A stretch of DNA of 64,000 nucleotides from Limnephilus marmoratus (lineage: Eukaryota > Arthropoda > Insecta > Trichoptera > Limnephilidae): contig OU862919.1 in NCBI GenBank assembly GCA_917880885.1, forward strand, positions 47,405,058 through 47,469,057, written 5' to 3'. Positions within the stretch are counted from its first letter, which is position 1, and the number at the start of each line of letters is the position of its first letter. The position numbers and the translations under genes are program-made. The notes beneath the pieces were generated by a model. It did not search any database, had not been told where the DNA came from, and saw only the letters and a list, made by a program, of their open reading frames with translations. Shown piece after piece: positions 35,000 to 46,769 of the stretch.

Positions 35000-35400
35000 A
35001 TGTTAGAATTTAGACCAATAATATTGAACATATATGAAGAGCACGATTGATTGGCGAATTAGATGCTGCATTTGTTTTGTAATTAAGCGTGTGGAATAGT
35101 TCTGTATGGCGTGTACATCTTAATGGTACGTTAAAATTAACTAGGGAAAGAAGTTCGGTACAGTCAATGTTGTTATTTAAAAATTTTGTGTATAAAGGTC
35201 AAATCAGCTATTGCTCGCCTTTGTCGCAAAGTTTGAAATGTGCATTCAAAGTTATTGTTGAATTTGAAGGTAAGATATTATTTAATAAATTTGTTTTGAA
35301 TATGTTCTATGCTATCTATGTATACTTTGTATTGCGGGTTCCAAATTGGCGAAGCATATTAAGGTGTACCTCTGACTAATGCAAAATATAACATTATTAC
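35000..35400 (-). pseudogene. CR1/jockey-like LINE C-terminal fragment
   Basis: Minus-strand reading gives, with stops, YASPIWNPQYKVYIDSIE, HIQNKFIK and DLTFIHKIF, matching the thumb segment of the LINE at 22851-25445 (EFGSAIWNPQYKVNIERLER). RT core and 3' tail are absent. Confidence 0.7.
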
Positions 35401-36021
35401 TGTACGCGGGTAAATGAACATTTTCCTTATGCGTAGAACAAAACCAAGCACTTTATATGACCGGTGAACGATTGATTATACTTCATGATATATCTTATAT
35501 GTTATACCTTTTCGGAGAATTTAAGTCATTATTTTAGTCGTTTTTTAAAGTTGTTATTCAGTTTTTTCATCAAAGAATAAAATCTTTCAAAATGTTGGCA
35601 TGCGACGAAAACCGTCTGGTCTAAGTTAAAGGAGAACGTATTCGTTTCAATCTACATAATATAACATACGAGGTTGAACGAAGACTAAAAAATGGCTTTA
35701 TTTTGTGAAATAAAAATCGGATCAAAATTTTGTAAATGATATAAATAATAATTATTTATTTTTGAGAAAAATCGCAGTAAAATATTCGGGGCTGAAAAAT
35801 TAATTTTCATTCATAGATTCGCGAGGATCAAAGCAGTTAATTTTTATATTAATAAGTGTCAGTGGTGTAGTGACAACTTTTCTGACCCTGTTAAATTTCA
35901 TATGATAATGTATTAAGGCGATGCACCACATCGTGTAAAATTCGGGTTTAGGCCTCTAACAATAACACCCCTTATGTAGATGTCAATAAGGTTTAAATTC
36001 CCATTTAACACCAGTCACCCG
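35401..36021. other. unassigned AT-rich stretch
   Basis: Nothing recognised. Confidence 0.35.
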
Positions 36022-36465
36022 TTTTTTTTACATTAGCTCCACACAGGAGGCCCTGAGGAAAATAATTCTCCTCAGGGCCTATGTCATCTTTGGGAATGCT
36101 GTGGAGGGTCTTTTTAGGAAAGGAAGTTCTGGGAAAAGGGTATTAGGAATCTGGGGGTCATTGTATCCAGGAGTGACAGACGTATGAATCCATCCCTCCC
36201 ATTGTGATGCAAAGCGATGTTTCGAGAGAGCACGGCTGGAGAAATCAAAGGGACTACCTCAATCATTCTCTCCTGATCCAGCCTGCCATGCAGCTGGTGG
36301 GCAGACGCATCCGCCGCCAAGACCCGGACAAACCTCATCCCATGAATTTGAGCACCCCAGCGAAGTCACCAAACTTAGCGAAGCACTTAGGGTGACCTAT
36401 GGCAGAGGTGTTGGTTACCCAATAAATGGTTCCTGGGCGGCGGTACCCATACACGCCTCCCAAAT
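36022..36465 (-). repeat. family A repeat, long subfamily, complete (A7)
   Basis: The best complete long copy: AATTTGGGAGGCG at 36465 to the GGCCCTGAGG hairpin and A-tail (36022-36029), including the middle block (CTGGATCAGGAGAGAATG, CATCACAATGGGAGGG). Confidence 0.85.
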
Positions 36466-37221
36466 TGAAACGTAATTGTATTTGATTTATTCTAGAAAAA
36501 AACATCGCAGAAAAGTGTTTTATTTCATTTTGAAGCTCAGGCACAAATATTGAAATGTTTTACGATCATTTTCTAAAGAATTTCATTTCCCACATTATAC
36601 AATAAAATTTTAACCGAAAAAGGGTTCGTAAGTAGGAGATTTTCAACTTTAAAGTCTGATTTTATGGGCTTATAAAAAAACTAACAAAAAAACACTTGAT
36701 TATTTTAAAAGCAAACAAGTATTCTACTCGCAGTATTTAAAGCATCTAAAATATTTCTTAGCACTTTAAATCATATGATTTTGCATTACTTAATGGTTCA
36801 TCTGAAGTCAGTTTGTTAACGGAATGAGGTGCTTCCTTCGAGATCCAGGCAGCCTTGACAAACATTACGCCACTGGGAAATATCGATACATCGGTACGTC
36901 TCTTTCTGACATGTGAAACGTAAGATGACATCTGCTGAAATCTGGGTTTTACGACAGCGCCGACAAGACATGAAGGTGCATTATAAAAACGGCAATATGT
37001 GTCAATTGATGATAAACTGCCGACATGTTATGTTAAACAAGCAGATGTAATTCAAGCCTTATTTACAAAAAGGGTCTTTTGACGCGTGGCGTATTTAAAA
37101 AAAAATATTTTGAATTATTTTGACAATTTTGTTGAGATAAGTTGGATGAGAAGGTTGCACTAGTTTCTACTTCAATGACATTTAAATATTTGGAAATGCT
37201 AATACCTATGAAATAATGTGT
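36466..37221. other. unassigned stretch
   Basis: Nothing recognised. Confidence 0.35.
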
Positions 37222-37229
37222 AGTAAGGT

Positions 37230-38562
37230 CAGGCGCGTAGCTACCTAGGGGCTACGCGGGGCAGTGCCCCGGGGCTCTCAAGCTCAGGGGGCCCTCGAAT
37301 CTTTACCAGAAATCTCGATCGAACTGAACTTTTGGAAATTTCTCCCATTTTCAAAATAAATATGACAGGTTGCAACCCCACTTCAATCATGACAACTCAG
37401 TTGAGAGAAATTCAAAAGTTATGCCTAGGGAATTCCCCTAAATTCTTTCTGTAGGTTGGCAGTGTTGTCAATTTGACGGATAGTGATGTGTGCGTCATTC
37501 CCCAACGACACTTGTAGCGTATCACTTTGTTTCTCTTTCCTTTTATTTTACTTTTAAAAATAAATTTATAGAAATGATTTCGAATTATTCAACTGCAAAA
37601 ACTGCAAGAAAATATGGTATTGATACCCATTTTCAAGAAAAAAGGCAAAGAAAGTAAAAAAAAACATTTTAATGAATTAGCTGCTGATCACCGATTTCCA
37701 AACCGAGAAAAAATATTTAAAATTGAGATTTTCAATAATGTACTAGACACAGTAATATCTCAATTAGATACACGTTTTATTGGTATGAGTGCAGTCTGTC
37801 ATATATTCCATTTTCTAACACCAACATTTTTATTACATGTTGATGAAGCAACTTTATTACAAAAGTGTGACGAATTCCAAAGAAAATATTTAGATATAAT
37901 AGGCCCTGGTTTTTCACTTCAATTTATTAATATTTACCATCTAGTTTTACCTCAACTAACTCAAGCATGGACTGTTCACCAATTATGTAAGGAAATAATG
38001 TGCAAATATGGAGTGCTAGAATGCGACCTAACCGAAGTATTTACAGCAATGTTATTATTCTTTACAATTCCTGTCACTTCTGCAGCAGCTGAAAGGTCAT
38101 TTAGCAAATTAAAAATAATAAAAAATTATTTAAGAAATAAGATGGGCCAAACTCGACTCCGACATTTATCGCTAATAGCAATTGAAAACAAAACCGTATC
38201 AAGCCTGGATTTAAACGAAGTCATTGATACTTTCGCGAAAACTAAAGCTAGGAAAAAATTGTAAATATAATTGTTATTTAGTCAGTTGGTAGGCCTGACC
38301 TTTATATAATAAACCCTTGAATCTTCTCTATTTCGTTTTATTAGCCAAACCTACACCAAGTATTAATCGTAATTAATGTTGTTACTGTTTAATATTTTTA
38401 TTACCTGCCCTGCAGTGCACAAAAAAGCTTAAGTAGCTTAGCATTTTTAAAGTATTTGTATATTTCATATTTTTATTTGATAAAACCTAATCAGTTTACA
38501 TAGCAGTGGGGCCCCATTTTTTAATTTGCCCCAGGGCCCTTGGTTACCTAGCTACGCCACTG
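37230..38562 (+). mobile_element. hAT element K, copy 1 (8-bp TSD AGTAAGGT)
   Basis: Ends CAGGCGCGTAGCTACC and (inverted) CAGTGGCGTAGCTAGG. Perfect duplication AGTAAGGT at 37222-37229 and 38563-38570. Encodes the C-terminal half of a ZMYM1-like hAT transposase. Confidence 0.9.
37614..38264 (+). pseudogene. hAT transposase (ZMYM1-like), C-terminal half
   Basis: 216 codons, open. Contains ELAADHRFPNREKIFKIE near residue 25, TRFIGMSAVCHIFHFLTP in the catalytic-domain tail, and the dimerisation domain FFTIPVTSAAAERSFSKLKI / MGQTRLRHLSLIAIEN at residues 150-195. The N-terminal zinc finger and the first catalytic residues are missing: the sequence upstream carries only ASTAKTARKYGIDTHFQEKR-like remains joined to the 5' UTR. 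An internal deletion has fused 5' sequence to the C-terminal half. Inactive alone. Confidence 0.85.
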
Positions 38563-38726
38563 AGTAAGGTGCGAGGGTTAACCAAGAATTAATGACCTTT
38601 CCTCATTTTCGGCGATGTTAATATTATTTCCCAAAATATGGCGGCACTAGCGTATAGCTTTGACTTCCCTCTAAAAAAAAACGAGCGATGATCCGGCATG
38701 GTAGCTGCTTCAGTGCGATATTTGCG

Positions 38727-39405
38727 TTTTTTTTACACAACTCCACACAGGAGGCCTTGAGGAAAATAATTTCTCTCAGGGCCTATGTCATCTTTGGGGA
38801 TGCTGTGTGGAAGGTTTTTTTTAGGGAAAGGAAGGAGAGGAGAGTTCTGGAAAGGAAAAGGGTTTAAGGGGTGGATAGGAATCTGGGGTTAAGTGTGTCC
38901 TAGACATCCGCCTCCAAGACCTAGACAAACCTCACCCCATGAATCCGGACACCTCTGCTAAATATATATATATATATATATATATATCTATGTTCCCGAT
39001 GGTTATCTCCGTCATCGACAGCATAGACTGTTTTATCTCCCGGCTTGCAGAACTAACTTGCCAATGGTTATGTCAGTCGGGAGCGCTGTCTTGTTGTTAA
39101 ATAGAATCACTTCGAATATCGATATGTTTAATATCAATGAAGCACAATTCAGACAACAAGCTTTGTTGTTGTTAGTATGATTGTGCTTCATTGAAATATA
39201 ATTACTTAAACCTGTTTAAATTTTAAATCTTAATATTCTTTTAAAACGCATTGAAAATTTCTTTTGTAATGTTTTAAAACGAATAAACAATTGAATTGAA
39301 TTAAATCACCAAACGCAGCGAACCACTTGGGGTGACCTATGGCAGAGGTGTTGGTTATCCAATAAAGGTTTCCGGGGCAGCGGTACCCATTCCCGCCTCC
39401 CAAAT
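38727..39405 (-). repeat. family A repeat, short subfamily (A8), interrupted
   Basis: A-tail at 38727-38734, hairpin, short-form body to GCTAAAT; resumes at 39302 and ends AATTTGGGAGG (39405). The insert 38964-39301 is flanked by TAAAT (38959-38963, 39302-39306). Confidence 0.85.
38964..39301 (+). mobile_element. 338-base retro-insert in family A copy A8
   Basis: Flanked by a 5-base TAAAT duplication. It begins with an AT microsatellite, ends with CGAATAAACAATTGAATTG (polyadenylation-like AATAAA and a short AATTG tail), which suggests a retroposed RNA or LINE 3' end. Contains a short inverted pair (ATCAATGAAGCACAA / TTGTGCTTCATTG). No coding. Confidence 0.6.
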
Positions 39406-40655
39406 TGATGATGTAAGAGGGGGTCCGCTCTGTTGAAATTCGTAGGCTCGCAATTTTGAACCCAGACGTCAGTAAGTTTATCACACAAACGATTTTGAAG
39501 AAAAATGAAAATTGCGTGGTCGTTGGGTTCTCAAAATGGAAATCAACCAAGCGGCTTTATTGGGTTGAAGCGTGGCTTCACCACCTAACCCCGGAATCAA
39601 AAGGGGAATCAATGACATGATTTGCATATTTTTCTTCACCTGAAGCAACATTTGTCGGGAAAACCTTTGGAGACCATCTAGGAGGCGGAGGGAGAGGTGA
39701 TAGATAGCATTTTTGACAGCCGAGTTCTACGACAAGGAATCAAGGACCTAGTGCCACGGCTCACCAAGTGCATCGATCGCAACAGGGACTATGTCGAAAA
39801 ATAGTGTAGGGATGTGTACCTAAAATGTCAAAGGATTTTTTCGTAAATTCAATTTTTTCCTGATGACAACCCTCGTACTTATAAAAACAAAGAAAGTACA
39901 TGGAATTTGAACTTCTTGGTACTCTTCATCTGTTGGAAATTCGTGATTAAAAAGCAATCGTCGCGTATTGTGAACTCAACGTGTAAATGCAAAGTGACTT
40001 CTGACTATGACTATATGGCCGAGCGTCACCTCTCTTGCCAAAAAGTCGCCATGCCGATAATTTAACCCCTATGTAAACGAGGTTTTAGTGTCCAAACGTG
40101 CAGCGTTTAGTAATGTCTTCATCACACAAGACTGTTTTCGTGGAAATATCCATTTTCGAGCAAAATTTTAATTGTGCATGCAAGCAACACTGATACTCTA
40201 GTATCTAGTATTATGTACGTTCGAGAAGAAAACACTGCGGTATTGACTATTGAGAGATCTTTGACTCATGTTTTCCCTTACCAAACTTGCGAAGCAATCA
40301 CAATGCTAAGCGAAATCCATTGATTGAAATTATTGTCAGTAAAAAATTTTTCAAAACTTTTAAGAAACCTTCAAGTCTTTAATTGTTTTTATTTTTTTGT
40401 GGTTATCTTTTAGATTTAAATATAAGGCACGGTGTTTTCTCTTCCTAACACTGTTTAGATCACATTTATCACCTTGCCAGTAAGGGAGACAACGATTTCT
40501 ATGAGACCCATATGAGAGCTATTCCTAGAAGCGAACAAATTATGCACTGGGAGCTAGGAGGTAAAACAAGTAGGGGTATATTTTTGTCAATTCACATTTA
40601 AATGCCTACTTCTTACGTGCTTTGAATTATTCTATTAATACACACATTTTAAACT
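39406..40655. other. unassigned stretch
   Basis: No gene recognised. 40440-40600 is a moderately open region with no identifiable domain. Confidence 0.35.
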
Positions 40656-41266
40656 TAACGTCCCTTTAGAGCACTCAAATTACCTGCCGTTTTGAATATT
40701 TTAAATATTCCAACTTTAGCAAACAGACGAACATTAACGACCTAACATTTTCATTAAATAGATTCTTTAAAATCGATTGTTGTGAATTCCTGCAATTAAT
40801 AAATCTATATGTACCTACACGAACTACTAGACAAACATTAACATTTTAAATACGTATATCTCATTCCAACTATAGTTTGCATTCCCCAATACAACATTTA
40901 CATAGCCTTGGTAACAAATACTTAAATAATATACATGTATTTGACAACAATTTGAACTTGGCAAACTTCAAACGCCGAATGCGCCAACTATTTCTACCTT
41001 TACCTTTTAAACTAATGTGAACATCAATTTTAAACATTTTCATTAATATTATTTTTTATATGGAGGATATTGGCAGATTATCTATTTTTTTCAAAATTAA
41101 ATTCTATCTTACCTACTTTGTGTCAACTCTTATATTATTTTTTTATGTAACCTATATTTTGTCTCTTATATTTTACGTTACCTGTATTTTGTCAACTCTT
41201 TATTAAAAAAAAAACAAATGTACTGAATTATATGTAAAGTTCTATGGGCGTTTAAATAATTAAATA

Positions 41267-41290
<24 letters not shown>
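40656..41290 (+). pseudogene. CR1/jockey-like LINE C-terminus and 3' tail
   Basis: One frame reads EFLQLINLYVPTRTTRQTL, a stop, SHSNYSLHSPIQHLHSLGN and NNLNLANFKRRMRQLF, the conserved end of LINE RT proteins. An A-rich tail follows at 41258-41282 and a TA run to 41300. A related minus-strand scrap is at 53335-53400. Confidence 0.75.
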
Positions 41291-41299
<9 letters not shown>

Positions 41300-41300
41300 T

Positions 41301-41814
41301 TACTGCAAGTGCTTTCAAGTTCAATACAAATTCATAGTTGCTTCACAGTTTTTACATTTCACAGTTTTTACATACTTTGCGTATTCACTTTACAAATGTA
41401 AGATAAACATAGAACTATTCCCACGTATACAACTTTTCACTCTTTCGTATGGTATGGTATTGACGAAAAAAGTAGAGAAATAAGTTTACTTGGCAACTGT
41501 CTGTTGGGTAAATAATCTATTTTGGCGGCCAAACTGCGTCACCAAGGTTTATCTGATTCCCCGTAGAATTAATATTTATTCAAAAGGAACACAGACGAAT
41601 ACTAAATAAAGTTTTATTGATGATTTACTAGGAAGCGTGTAAAATACAGCGATGAAAATCACAAGTCGTCTTAATGTTAACACAAATTTTGGTTTCTCCC
41701 TGAGTCACGTAACGAAAAGCTGATTAAATTAAGGCCGGACGTTAATATTTAACACTTTTTTAAGTGTGAAAAAAACCAATGACACATAATGATGATTTTT
41801 TAATTTTTTTATTT
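41301..41814. other. unassigned stretch
   Basis: Nothing recognised. Confidence 0.35.
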
Positions 41815-41935
41815 CAATTCCTCACAAGAGTCACAACTACTCTATCTGGAGCCATATAGACTATGGCATCCCAAATTGCCTGATAGTATTTTCCACTCTA
41901 AAACGTGCCGCAAACATATCTTAAATCATTTTAAT
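41815..41935 (-). repeat. truncated copy of the 47820-48248 SINE body
   Basis: CACAAGAGTCACAACT, CTGGAGCCATATAGAC, ATGGCATCCC, then a jump to TAGTATTTTCCACTCTAAAA. Head and middle are missing. Confidence 0.65.
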
Positions 41936-42024
41936 ACTTTATACCAGTCATGGGTGTTAATGGTGGCGGTCTGTATAGTTATATTGTGATTGAACATTAA
42001 TTAAACAAAAAATATGCAATAAAG

Positions 42025-42710
42025 ATAAAATTTATTACAAAATTATTACATAAAATTTATAATACATTACTCCCAATGAGTTTAATAAAACTCATTTCGG
42101 GAAGGACAACATTATACATCTAAAGGAAAATTATTTTTACATAAGAACACGGAAATCAATGAACAATACATAGATTTTTAAATGGACTAGACACACTTGA
42201 TACAGGTAATTGAAGAATATACAAGAGTTACAAAGGAAGACAGATAAATTCTTCACTGGTTAATAAAGTTGCTAAGAAAATATCCTTTTAGAGCCTTTGC
42301 CAATATTTTTTTGTTTGATTCTGGTAGTTTTAGGACATTAGGTAATGCGTTGTATTGCGTATGTGCGATGTATTGTAAGGAGTTAATTCCAAATTTAGTT
42401 GTGTGAGTAGATGACGATAGATGTATTTGATTTTGTGATCGTGTTTTGTGCTGGTGTATATCGGAATTAAAGGCTGGTTTAGTGTTGGTGTGAGAGGAGT
42501 GTTGAATTATTTGTAGGATGGCAGTGGTGATGCTATATTTTGGCAGAATGGTAAAGGGAAGAATTTGTGTCAGTGAGTATATGTCTTTGACATGTGTATC
42601 CCATGGTAGATGGTATATATTTCTTATGGCTCTATTTTGGATTACTTGTATTTCAGATATTTGTTTCTTAGTAATGGTGCCCCAGATACTAACCAGATAC
42701 TTAATTAATA
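42025..42710 (-). pseudogene. jockey/R1-like LINE C-terminal part, open but headless
   Basis: From 42710 on the minus strand an open frame without a start reads IWGTITKKQISEIQVIQNRA, RNIYHLPWDTHVKDIY and TQILPF, ending FLSNFINQ and a stop near 42262; the 3' UTR has ACTCATTGGGAGTAATG. It closely parallels 51190-52105 (IWGFATKKMISEVQVVQNRA). Its 5' side is cut at the family A copy A9. Confidence 0.8.
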
Positions 42711-43007
42711 AATAATTTCCCTCAGGGCCTATGAAATCTTTGGGGATGCTGTGTGGAGGGTTTTTTTAAGGAAAGGAAGGAGAGGAGAGTTCTGGGAAGG
42801 AAAAGGCTTTACGGGTTGGGTAGGTATCTAGGGTTCAGTGTGTCCTAGTCATCCTCCTCCAAGACCTAGACAAACCTAACCCCACGAACCCGGGCACGCC
42901 TGCTAAATCATCAAACGTAGCGAACCACTTGGGGTGACCTGTGGCAGAGGTGTTGGTTATCCATTAAGGTTCCCGGGGCGGCGGTACCCATTCCCGCCTC
43001 CCAAATT
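42711..43007 (-). repeat. family A repeat, short subfamily (A9), tail lost
   Basis: AATTTGGGAGGCGGG (43007) to the inner half of the hairpin (CCCTCAGGGCC at 42720); the A-tail side is replaced by LINE sequence. Confidence 0.8.
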
Positions 43008-43246
43008 CCATAATTGAAGCTTTTCTTGCATAATATGCGAGAAAAGTTTATTATTTTGAGCTGAATTAAAACATTGAAGATACACTATTTAAGTTAAAAC
43101 TTGCTAAACCCTTTTTTGTAAATTGGAACAGAAACATACAATTTCTGTTCTTTCGGACACTTGGCGACATAAAAATTATAAATTACAGTGTATATCGATT
43201 ATTTCAAAATGTATTATAATTCGATTATACCACATATTCTTTTAAA

Positions 43247-43310
43247 TGAGTGAAATAACACAAATTAATCAAATAAAGATTATTTGCCACGCCGGGATGC
43301 GTATTTACAA
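43247..43310 (-). repeat. SINE tail fragment (family M)
   Basis: TGAAATAACACAAATTAATC and AAATAAAGATTATTTGCC match the post-tRNA part of the SINE at 48130-48190. Confidence 0.65.
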
Positions 43311-43344
43311 TCCCTACCGCGTTTCAGTCGCTTTAAATTTTCAA

Positions 43345-43645
43345 TATCAAAATTTAAATAATTAGAAATAAAATTATTAAATTCTAGTTTACACATTAGA
43401 AATATTATTTTATCTATCTATAGATTTTATAACAATTTTTGTTTTTGTAAAGTGATAAAAAATTATTAATATAGAGGTGTATTTACAATATATGGGAATA
43501 ATATTAAAATTTAAATATTTAGAAATAAAATTATTAATTTCTAATATACACATCAGAAAGATTATTTTATCTAGATTTTAGAACAATTTTTGTTTTTGAA
43601 ATGTGATAAAAAATAACCAATCTAGAGGTATATTTATAATGTAAA
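43345..43645. repeat. two tandem ~150-base AT-rich units
   Basis: Units at about 43345-43487 and 43505-43645 share AGAAATAAAATTATTAA, ACACATNAGAAA, CAATTTTTGTTTTTG and ATAGAGGTGTATTT / CTAGAGGTATATTT. Confidence 0.75.
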
Positions 43646-43685
43646 TTGTCGTTACCACGACTGAATCGGTATAGGTTTTGTAAAT

Positions 43686-43756
43686 ATGCCGCCGGGATTC
43701 GATCCCGCGACCTTCAGATTGCGAGTAAAGAGCCCTACCTCTAGACCACGAGGGCT
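43686..43756 (-). ncRNA. tRNA-Ala(CGC)-like SINE head
   Basis: Minus strand: GCCCTCGTGGTCTAGAGG (A box), CTCGCAA anticodon-loop-like, GGGATCGAATCCC (B box with one change), GGCGGC. The acceptor stem pairs poorly, so it is a SINE head or pseudo-tRNA. The tandem AT-rich units lie downstream on the same strand. Confidence 0.6.
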
Positions 43757-44136
43757 GTCGAACAGGTACTTATATTTATTTGGAATACTTATTCGACAGA
43801 GTAAACAAATTTATTCATGTACAATAAAACCCATATTTATAGACATAAGAATATGTAATGTGACATTGATGCTATTGATTCAGAGAATCGGTGGAAATGT
43901 TAAATTGATTTTCTTTGAGTGACAATTGACCTCACGCTATTTGTGATGGGACCTGTTGATATAGAAAGATATGCAAAATTGACCTTTCGTGCAATGATTA
44001 CGACCCCGTGCATGACCTTGGTTAATGTAATTAGTGGCGTGCAGGCCATAAAGGCTGAAAACCAATGCAAACCGCATAAAAAAAGAATAATAAATATTTT
44101 CCGATAAACAATTGATGAACACGATAATCAACGATA

Positions 44137-44372
44137 GTTCTTATTTGTCCAACAGACCATTTTAGTTTTTGTTCAATCTCCACTTTGAATTAAAAATAAA
44201 GTATTAAAAATAGTTGACCATAACTAAGAATTATTTAAACTAATGAGGCCTTTACCTTTACGGAAATAGCTTTAGTTAAACACCTATCATATTATCATAA
44301 TGTTTCATTGAAATAACGAAAGAAAACCTTCTCCTGTAAAACTTTCTAATGGTCTGTTGGACAAATACGAAC
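44137..44372. mobile_element. Tc1/mariner-type MITE (TSD TA)
   Basis: Inverted ends GTTCTTATTTGTCCAACAGA and (other side, inverted) GTTCGTATTTGTCCAACAGA, flanked by TA. 236 bases, non-coding. Confidence 0.85.
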
Positions 44373-44685
44373 TAAGGCGAAGCAATGTCTAACAAATGCG
44401 AACGTGCGCAAGTTTGTTACCGGATCACGCCTAAACCACTAAACCGATTTTAAAAATTCTTTCACCAATAGAAAACTACATTATATGCGAGTAAAATAGG
44501 CTGTACATAATGGTAAGCTCTGGCGTTATAAAATTTTAATATATTAATTATACGTTTATTGTAAAATAAATTTCCTGACAAAAGCGAAAAGCAAAACAAA
44601 TCGTTGCCGTGGAAACGATGTTGATATATTTGGGAAATTTTATTTCAGGCGTCGTAGTTAATATGTATCTACATCTTCTCTTATA
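44373..44685. other. unassigned stretch
   Basis: AT-rich, nothing recognised. Confidence 0.3.
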
Positions 44686-45118
44686 TATAAAAATTAATCG
44701 CTGAATGTGTTGCTAAGCGCAAATCTCGAGAGCAACTGAACCGATTTCGCTAATTCTTTTTTTAGAATATTCCTTGAAGTACGAGGATGGTTCTTACGGA
44801 GAGAAAAATTAAGAAAATTGCGCAGAAAATTGGATAATTTCAGAAAACCTTTGACAATTCGCGTGTTTTGAGAATGACATTTTGCAAAACAATGATTGTT
44901 AAATCAGGATTCTATTTTTGAAAATCTTTAAGTTGATAAATTTATTTAAAGTAGGTATTCCCCTAATAGTTTGAATCGAATCAAGAATTTTAGATATTTT
45001 AAATATGTACCTATGTTAGGTACCAAATTTAATGTACATGAAAAATGGAAATTTGAATAAAAATTGTAAAAGGTGGCACGCGGGTTGTTTAAAAATTGAA
45101 TGTACTGGGATTGAATAT
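44686..45118 (+). mobile_element. Helitron-like element (family H), 3'-truncated
   Basis: 5' TATATATAAAAATTAATCGC, GTGTTGCTAAGCGCAAATC; matches 32691-33194 in reverse. It ends at CGGAACGCGGCAGGAG where family A copy A10 begins. Confidence 0.75.
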
Positions 45119-45130
45119 ACGGAACGCGGC

Positions 45131-45416
45131 AGGAGTCACCGCAAGTAATTCGTTACGTTTGGTGACTTAGCAGGGGTGCCCGGACTCATGGGGTGAGGTT
45201 TGTCCGGATCTTGGCGGTGGATGCGTCTTCCCACCAGCTGCATGGCAGGCCGGATCGGGAGATGATGGTTGAGGGAGTCCCTTTGTCTTCTCCAGCCGTA
45301 CTCTCTCGGAACATCGCCTTGCACCGCAGCGGGAGGGATGAATTCATACGTCCGTCACTCCTGGACGCACTGATCCCCAGATTCCTATCCACCCCTAATA
45401 CCCCCTTCCTTCGAAT
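45131..45416 (+). repeat. family A repeat, long subfamily (A10), both ends missing
   Basis: From ATTCGTTACGTTTGGTGAC to CCCCTTCCTTCG; includes the middle block. Confidence 0.8.
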
Positions 45417-45710
45417 TACAAATGAAAGAACGCCAAAGATTGAATAAAGAATAACACAATAAGTGCTTTGTGGGCGTGTTTCCTTATCCAATTATGTGCC
45501 TCATTACAGCCTATTTTCCCTTGCAAAACAAATATGATTATGAAATTCAAATGGGATGACATTAAACAATTTCAGGCAAGTATAAAAGACACCGCGTGCC
45601 AAATGGTCTAGAACCAAAAGGTACTAAGTCAGCGGTTCATTAATTTCCATTTAAACTCGTATAGAAGGCACTTCTACTGTTATATTTTTTGTTCTATTCA
45701 AAAGCATTTT
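45417..45710. other. unassigned stretch
   Basis: Nothing recognised. Confidence 0.3.
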
Positions 45711-45760
45711 CGTTATTTGTTTTTGGGGTGTTATGCCGTGTTGCGCTGCCTCCTTCTTTA

Positions 45761-45803
45761 GCCAACGTTTCGAACATCGTTGCAGTGTCCATCATCAGGA
45801 CAG
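45761..45803 (-). ncRNA. hammerhead-ribozyme-like motif, inverted partner
   Basis: Minus-strand copy of the 46039-46079 motif with one stem II change (TGTTC for TGTCC), which weakens the stem. Core CTGATGA and GAAA intact. Confidence 0.5.
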
Positions 45804-46038
45804 ATCCGGTAGATGTGAATTTTAGAATTCGGCAACTCGCAAACGGACTTGCCCCTGGCTAGCATAAATACCACGTTTTAGTGAACTTTCTACTCCGTTC
45901 CGCGGCAATGACACCACTGCTTGTCACGGTTATTTTGTACCGGTGAAATTTAGTGGAGCTGGCGACACGGTATCGCTGCGAAGTAAATAAGCACTCACTT
46001 CACCACTCACCACTAAAAATTACACGTCTACCGGATCT

Positions 46039-46079
46039 GCCCTGATGATGGACACTGCAACGATGTCCGAAACGTTGGC
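46039..46079 (+). ncRNA. hammerhead-ribozyme-like motif (canonical CTGATGA core)
   Basis: GCC, CTGATGA, U, GGACA-CTGCAACGA-TGTCC (stem II, 5 bp), GAAA, CGTT, GGC. Stem I is GCC/GGC; ACGU allows dimeric stem III; GUU is the cleavage triplet. Activity not shown. Confidence 0.55.
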
Positions 46080-46670
46080 TAAAGAAGGAGGTAGCGCAAC
46101 ATGGCATAACACTCCAAAAACAAATAACAAAAAAAAAATAGATAAGTTATCTAATTTCATACTATGATTGGTTTTTAATATACGGTTGTACTCATGTAAT
46201 ATGATAATATGTCTTCAGATGATGTAATTCAATTTGTGGTATAATAATTGAACGCAACAACGAAGCGGAGGCGATATCAATGATTTCGATATTATGTTTG
46301 GGGATGCCGTACGGAGGGTGTTTTTATCAAAAGAAAGGAACGAACGTGGGTCTTGAAGAGACTCATGCAATCGTTCCACAGCCAAGCTGTTAAACTCCAC
46401 AATGAGTCGTAGAAACGACCCGTTCTCGTGCACAATGTTAAGCGCGCGGTTGGAATATTTTCCAACTGTGCACAAGTGTCGAAGGAATCAATGACGCTAG
46501 TTTCTCGAAGTATCTTCATTGAAATACCGGTAGAACTAGGCCAGAATTTCCACCCAACGCGACGCCTGTGCTATAAAGATTGCAATCCGACGCATTCTGG
46601 CCGGTCTCGTTATCCCTTATTAAATAAGAGGGATAATTAACATTTTGAGATCTTAAAAGTGTATGTGTGA

Positions 46671-46736
46671 GTAAGATTAAGTTAGTTTAAGTTAGATTAA
46701 GTTAGATTAAGTTAGATTAAGTTAGACTAAGGATGT
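46671..46736 (+). repeat. 10-base tandem repeat GTTAGATTAA
   Basis: About six units with minor variants, just before the 123-base tandem repeat. Confidence 0.85.
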
Positions 46737-46769
46737 TAAGTAGATTACTAAATACATAAGGTAAATGTA

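Larger units (their letters stand above)
45711..46129. mobile_element. foldback element with Penelope-like repeats
   Basis: Arms of about 125 bases: GTTATTTGTTTTTGGGGTG at left and ACTCCAAAAACAAATAAC at right, running inward through AGCCAACGTTTCG / CGAAACGTTGGCT to TCCGGTAGA / TCTACCGGA. A spacer of about 190 bases is non-coding. The arms resemble Penelope pseudo-LTRs with hammerhead-like cores. Confidence 0.75.
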
